Of a stretch of DNA of 64,000 bases, positions 62,901-64,000 are shown in pieces (positions within the stretch are counted from its first letter, which is position 1; every line of letters starts with the position of its first letter). The translations under genes were made by a program, and so were the position numbers. This DNA is from Pogonophryne albipinna (Eukaryota; Chordata; Actinopteri; Perciformes; Artedidraconidae). The notes under the pieces were generated by a model that saw only the letters and a list, made by a program, of their open reading frames with translations, was not told the DNA's origin and ran no database searches. The stretch spans positions 35,987,420-36,051,419 of the forward strand of contig CM053243.1 in the NCBI GenBank assembly GCA_028583405.1, written 5' to 3'.

Positions 62901-63902
62901 GATCGAAAGTTGTAAATGTTAGAGATATTCACAGATCCTTTTTTTATTTGTGAAAATATTTAGTGTATTTGCAGATCCGTTTTACACTTGCACATTTATT
63001 TGTGAGTTTGCAAATCTTTTAAATGCATTTGTGGATGGTGTTTTACATTTACACATCACATATTTACACACAAATTATCTTTATGTTCACACAAATAATT
63101 ATGAGACATATCTATGCCCATAGGTTTTCTTTAGTTTATGTGTTTGTTAGTTTTTGTTTAGTTTAGGTATTAAGTTGTGAAAGCTCTTATTTAAAGAGTC
63201 TACCTTAGTTCCTTTTGTTTGTTATTGAAACCGGTGCCTTTGTGGCCTTTTGTTTTGATTGTGGCTGTTTGTTGACAATTTTAGTGCACACTTTCATTAA
63301 ACAACTTCCAATTTACCAATTTCAACTGGTTACATGTTACTTTCCACTTTCCACGAGCCAGGACGTAACAGAAGTGAATATCTGATCTTTTCAAGTTTCA
63401 TGCAGGACATAACGTTCGTCAACCACTGTGAATGAATGGGTGGGACACTGCAGAATGTATTTTTAAGCTGTTATAAATCCTTTCTTCTTTTACATGAAGC
63501 TCAGTAGAAAAGTGTCCTTACCTTGCAGCCAGATTGACCACCCCGATTACGCAGGCCAGCAGGACCCCTTTGAGCAGCCAGGACTCAGAGTTCATATCCA
63601 CTATGGCACCCACACTGCCAAAAACGGCAGTGCAGAGCAGAAACTGTAGAAAGACCTGGAAATACAGGAAGGTGTTACAGCTTACATCTCTACAAAGATA
63701 CTAGAGATTTATTTTCATCAAAATGTTTAACATTTGTAATTGAAGATGTTATGGGGGTGGTCTTTAGTGTGTTTACCCTGTATCTGTTGACGATCCGCAG
63801 GCAGCGCGAGTTGGAGCGAATCCTCTCCTGTTTGACGTGGTTGAGCATGTGGATGAGCAGAGGGCTGTGCACCTGGTGGGCCAAGTCGATGGGGGTGTGA
63901 CC
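56976..63902 (-). CDS. zdhhc13: Ankyrin-repeat DHHC-family protein 13, C-terminal part
   Basis: Ten coding exons on the minus strand: 63902-63777, 63655-63522, 61274-61158, 61000-60886, 60791-60729, 60641-60548, 60067-59984, 59893-59736, 58049-57952, 57114-56976. All are GT-AG with agreeing phases and encode 375 residues to the TGA; about 250 N-terminal residues (ankyrin repeats) lie beyond the right edge. The order is: end of the last ankyrin repeat (GHTPIDLAHQVHSPLL), two membrane segments (FLLCTAVFGSVGAIV; VLLACVIGVVNLAA), two more (residues in exons 3 and 4), the cysteine-rich domain, two further membrane segments (YFILFLFSFMLMGAW; WLLSVFLLAFYHTCW) and a cytosolic tail. The domain keeps FCTSC, HCFNCDAC and GCIG, but the signature reads QDHHS, with Ser (codon 60,572-60,570) for the catalytic Cys. 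Mammalian ZDHHC13 has DQHC. This suggests loss of acyltransferase activity, or an assembly error. Neighbour csrp3 is convergent. Confidence 0.92.
57115..57951 (-). other. zdhhc13 last intron
   Basis: Intronic sequence between the last two coding exons. AT-rich, without recognisable repeats or nested genes. Confidence 0.6.
58290..58510 (-). repeat. Antisense LINE A-like 3' tail fragment
   Basis: On the minus strand this contains CTCAATGGGACCACCTGGTT and AAATAAAGGTT, matching the style of the LINE A tail at 35,015-35,048. It lies inside the hAT element at 58,154-59,533, so it either inserted there or was captured by it. Confidence 0.6.
58606..59009. mobile_element. MITE inserted in the hAT transposase motif
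   Basis: This segment separates two halves of a hAT transposase motif that read continuously when it is left out. TCCCA occurs directly before it (58,601-58,605) and directly after it (59,010-59,014), a target duplication of at least 5 bp. Inside there is an inverted pair CAGTTCACGAG / CTCGTGAACTG near 58,700-58,730 and paired CTGTC(A)AAATGACAG-like motifs near each end. No protein is encoded. Confidence 0.7.
60068..60547 (-). other. zdhhc13 intron after the DHHC exon
   Basis: AT-rich intron without recognised repeats. The exon upstream of it ends in phase 1 with donor GTACGA, which is less canonical than the others in this gene. Confidence 0.6.
61605..61820. mobile_element. Small MITE with CAGTGTTTC ends
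   Basis: The left end reads CAGTGTTTCCCCTACCATTA and the right end is the inverse of CAGTGTTTCTTAGGG. The GGGGCGCTGCGCCCCGCC stretch just inside the left end is typical of a common teleost MITE. No clear target duplication is seen. It lies in a zdhhc13 intron. Confidence 0.6.
61996..63120. mobile_element. Long inverted-repeat (foldback) element in a zdhhc13 intron
   Basis: Left arm about 61,996-62,405 and right arm about 62,710-63,120 are near-perfect inverse copies of roughly 400 bp each, separated by a spacer of about 300 bp. The outer ends are TGGGCATAGCTATGTCTCAT and its near-inverse, and both sides carry TA, as in Tc1/mariner-type insertion. The spacer includes a short (GAT)n run near 62,577. 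No transposase is seen. The arms give mirrored short open frames (for example FCICRTKMRLRISNLCSWIS on both), which are by-products of the palindrome. Confidence 0.88.
63121..63510. other. zdhhc13 intron, next to the foldback element
   Basis: It contains GT-rich sequence and CACGAGCCAGGACGTAACAG near 63,353. The style recalls the edge of another repeat, but I cannot define ends or class. Confidence 0.35.
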
Positions 63903-64000
63903 CTAAAGTGGAAAACACAGAAGAAGAAATGCTTCACCATTCATTCAATTGGAAATAACAGATAGTATTGCTTTCAGTGTATGTGCAGTGTTTCTTTTAT

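Noticed and set aside
63200..63370. Possible LTR edge (CATTAAACAAC, then GAGCCAGGACGTAACA)
   Set aside because: No paired LTR, primer-binding site or target duplication could be found in the window.

Overview
This window is nuclear DNA from a ray-finned fish, most likely a spiny-rayed teleost. It has intron-split vertebrate genes, long CA/TG microsatellites, and many small cut-and-paste elements and L2-like LINEs of the kind that fill teleost genomes. The gene order nav2 - e2f8 - csrp3 - zdhhc13 is, from memory, the same block as human 11p15.1, read here in the opposite direction.

Layout. Positions 1-27,799 contain no recognisable exon. I read them as the first intron of nav2 (minus strand), filled with transposon relics, several of them nested. 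A short nav2 first coding exon lies at 27,800-27,880 (minus strand). From 28,000 to 37,200 is the head-to-head gap between nav2 and e2f8; about 4.3 kb of it is a three-level nest of LINE retrotransposons. e2f8 (plus strand, 14 coding exons, 942 aa) runs from 37,239 to 44,048. csrp3 (plus strand, five coding exons, 189 aa) runs from 48,053 to 51,127. A long, decayed L2-type LINE (about 51,700-56,216) fills the gap between csrp3 and the convergent gene zdhhc13. The last ten coding exons of zdhhc13 (minus strand) occupy 63,902 down to 56,976, and its 5' exons lie beyond the right edge.

The genes are neighbours by ancestry, not an operon. E2F8 is an atypical E2F repressor of the cell cycle. CSRP3 (muscle LIM protein) acts at the Z-disc and in the nucleus of striated muscle. 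ZDHHC13 is an ankyrin-repeat, multi-pass DHHC-family protein. NAV2 is a cytoskeletal neuron navigator.

The observations most worth checking are these. zdhhc13 reads Asp-His-His-Ser where the catalytic cysteine should be. csrp3 exon 5 is bracketed by complementary (TG)n and (CA)n tracts that could fold the exon into an RNA loop. Three LINEs are nested inside one another. Two near-identical 1-kb hAT-type elements each have perfect 8-bp target duplications. A 1.1-kb near-perfect palindrome lies in a zdhhc13 intron. A 688-bp hAT deletion derivative keeps only an open reading frame for the BED DNA-binding domain. I did not find a convincing new multi-gene system; the novelty lies in these local structures.
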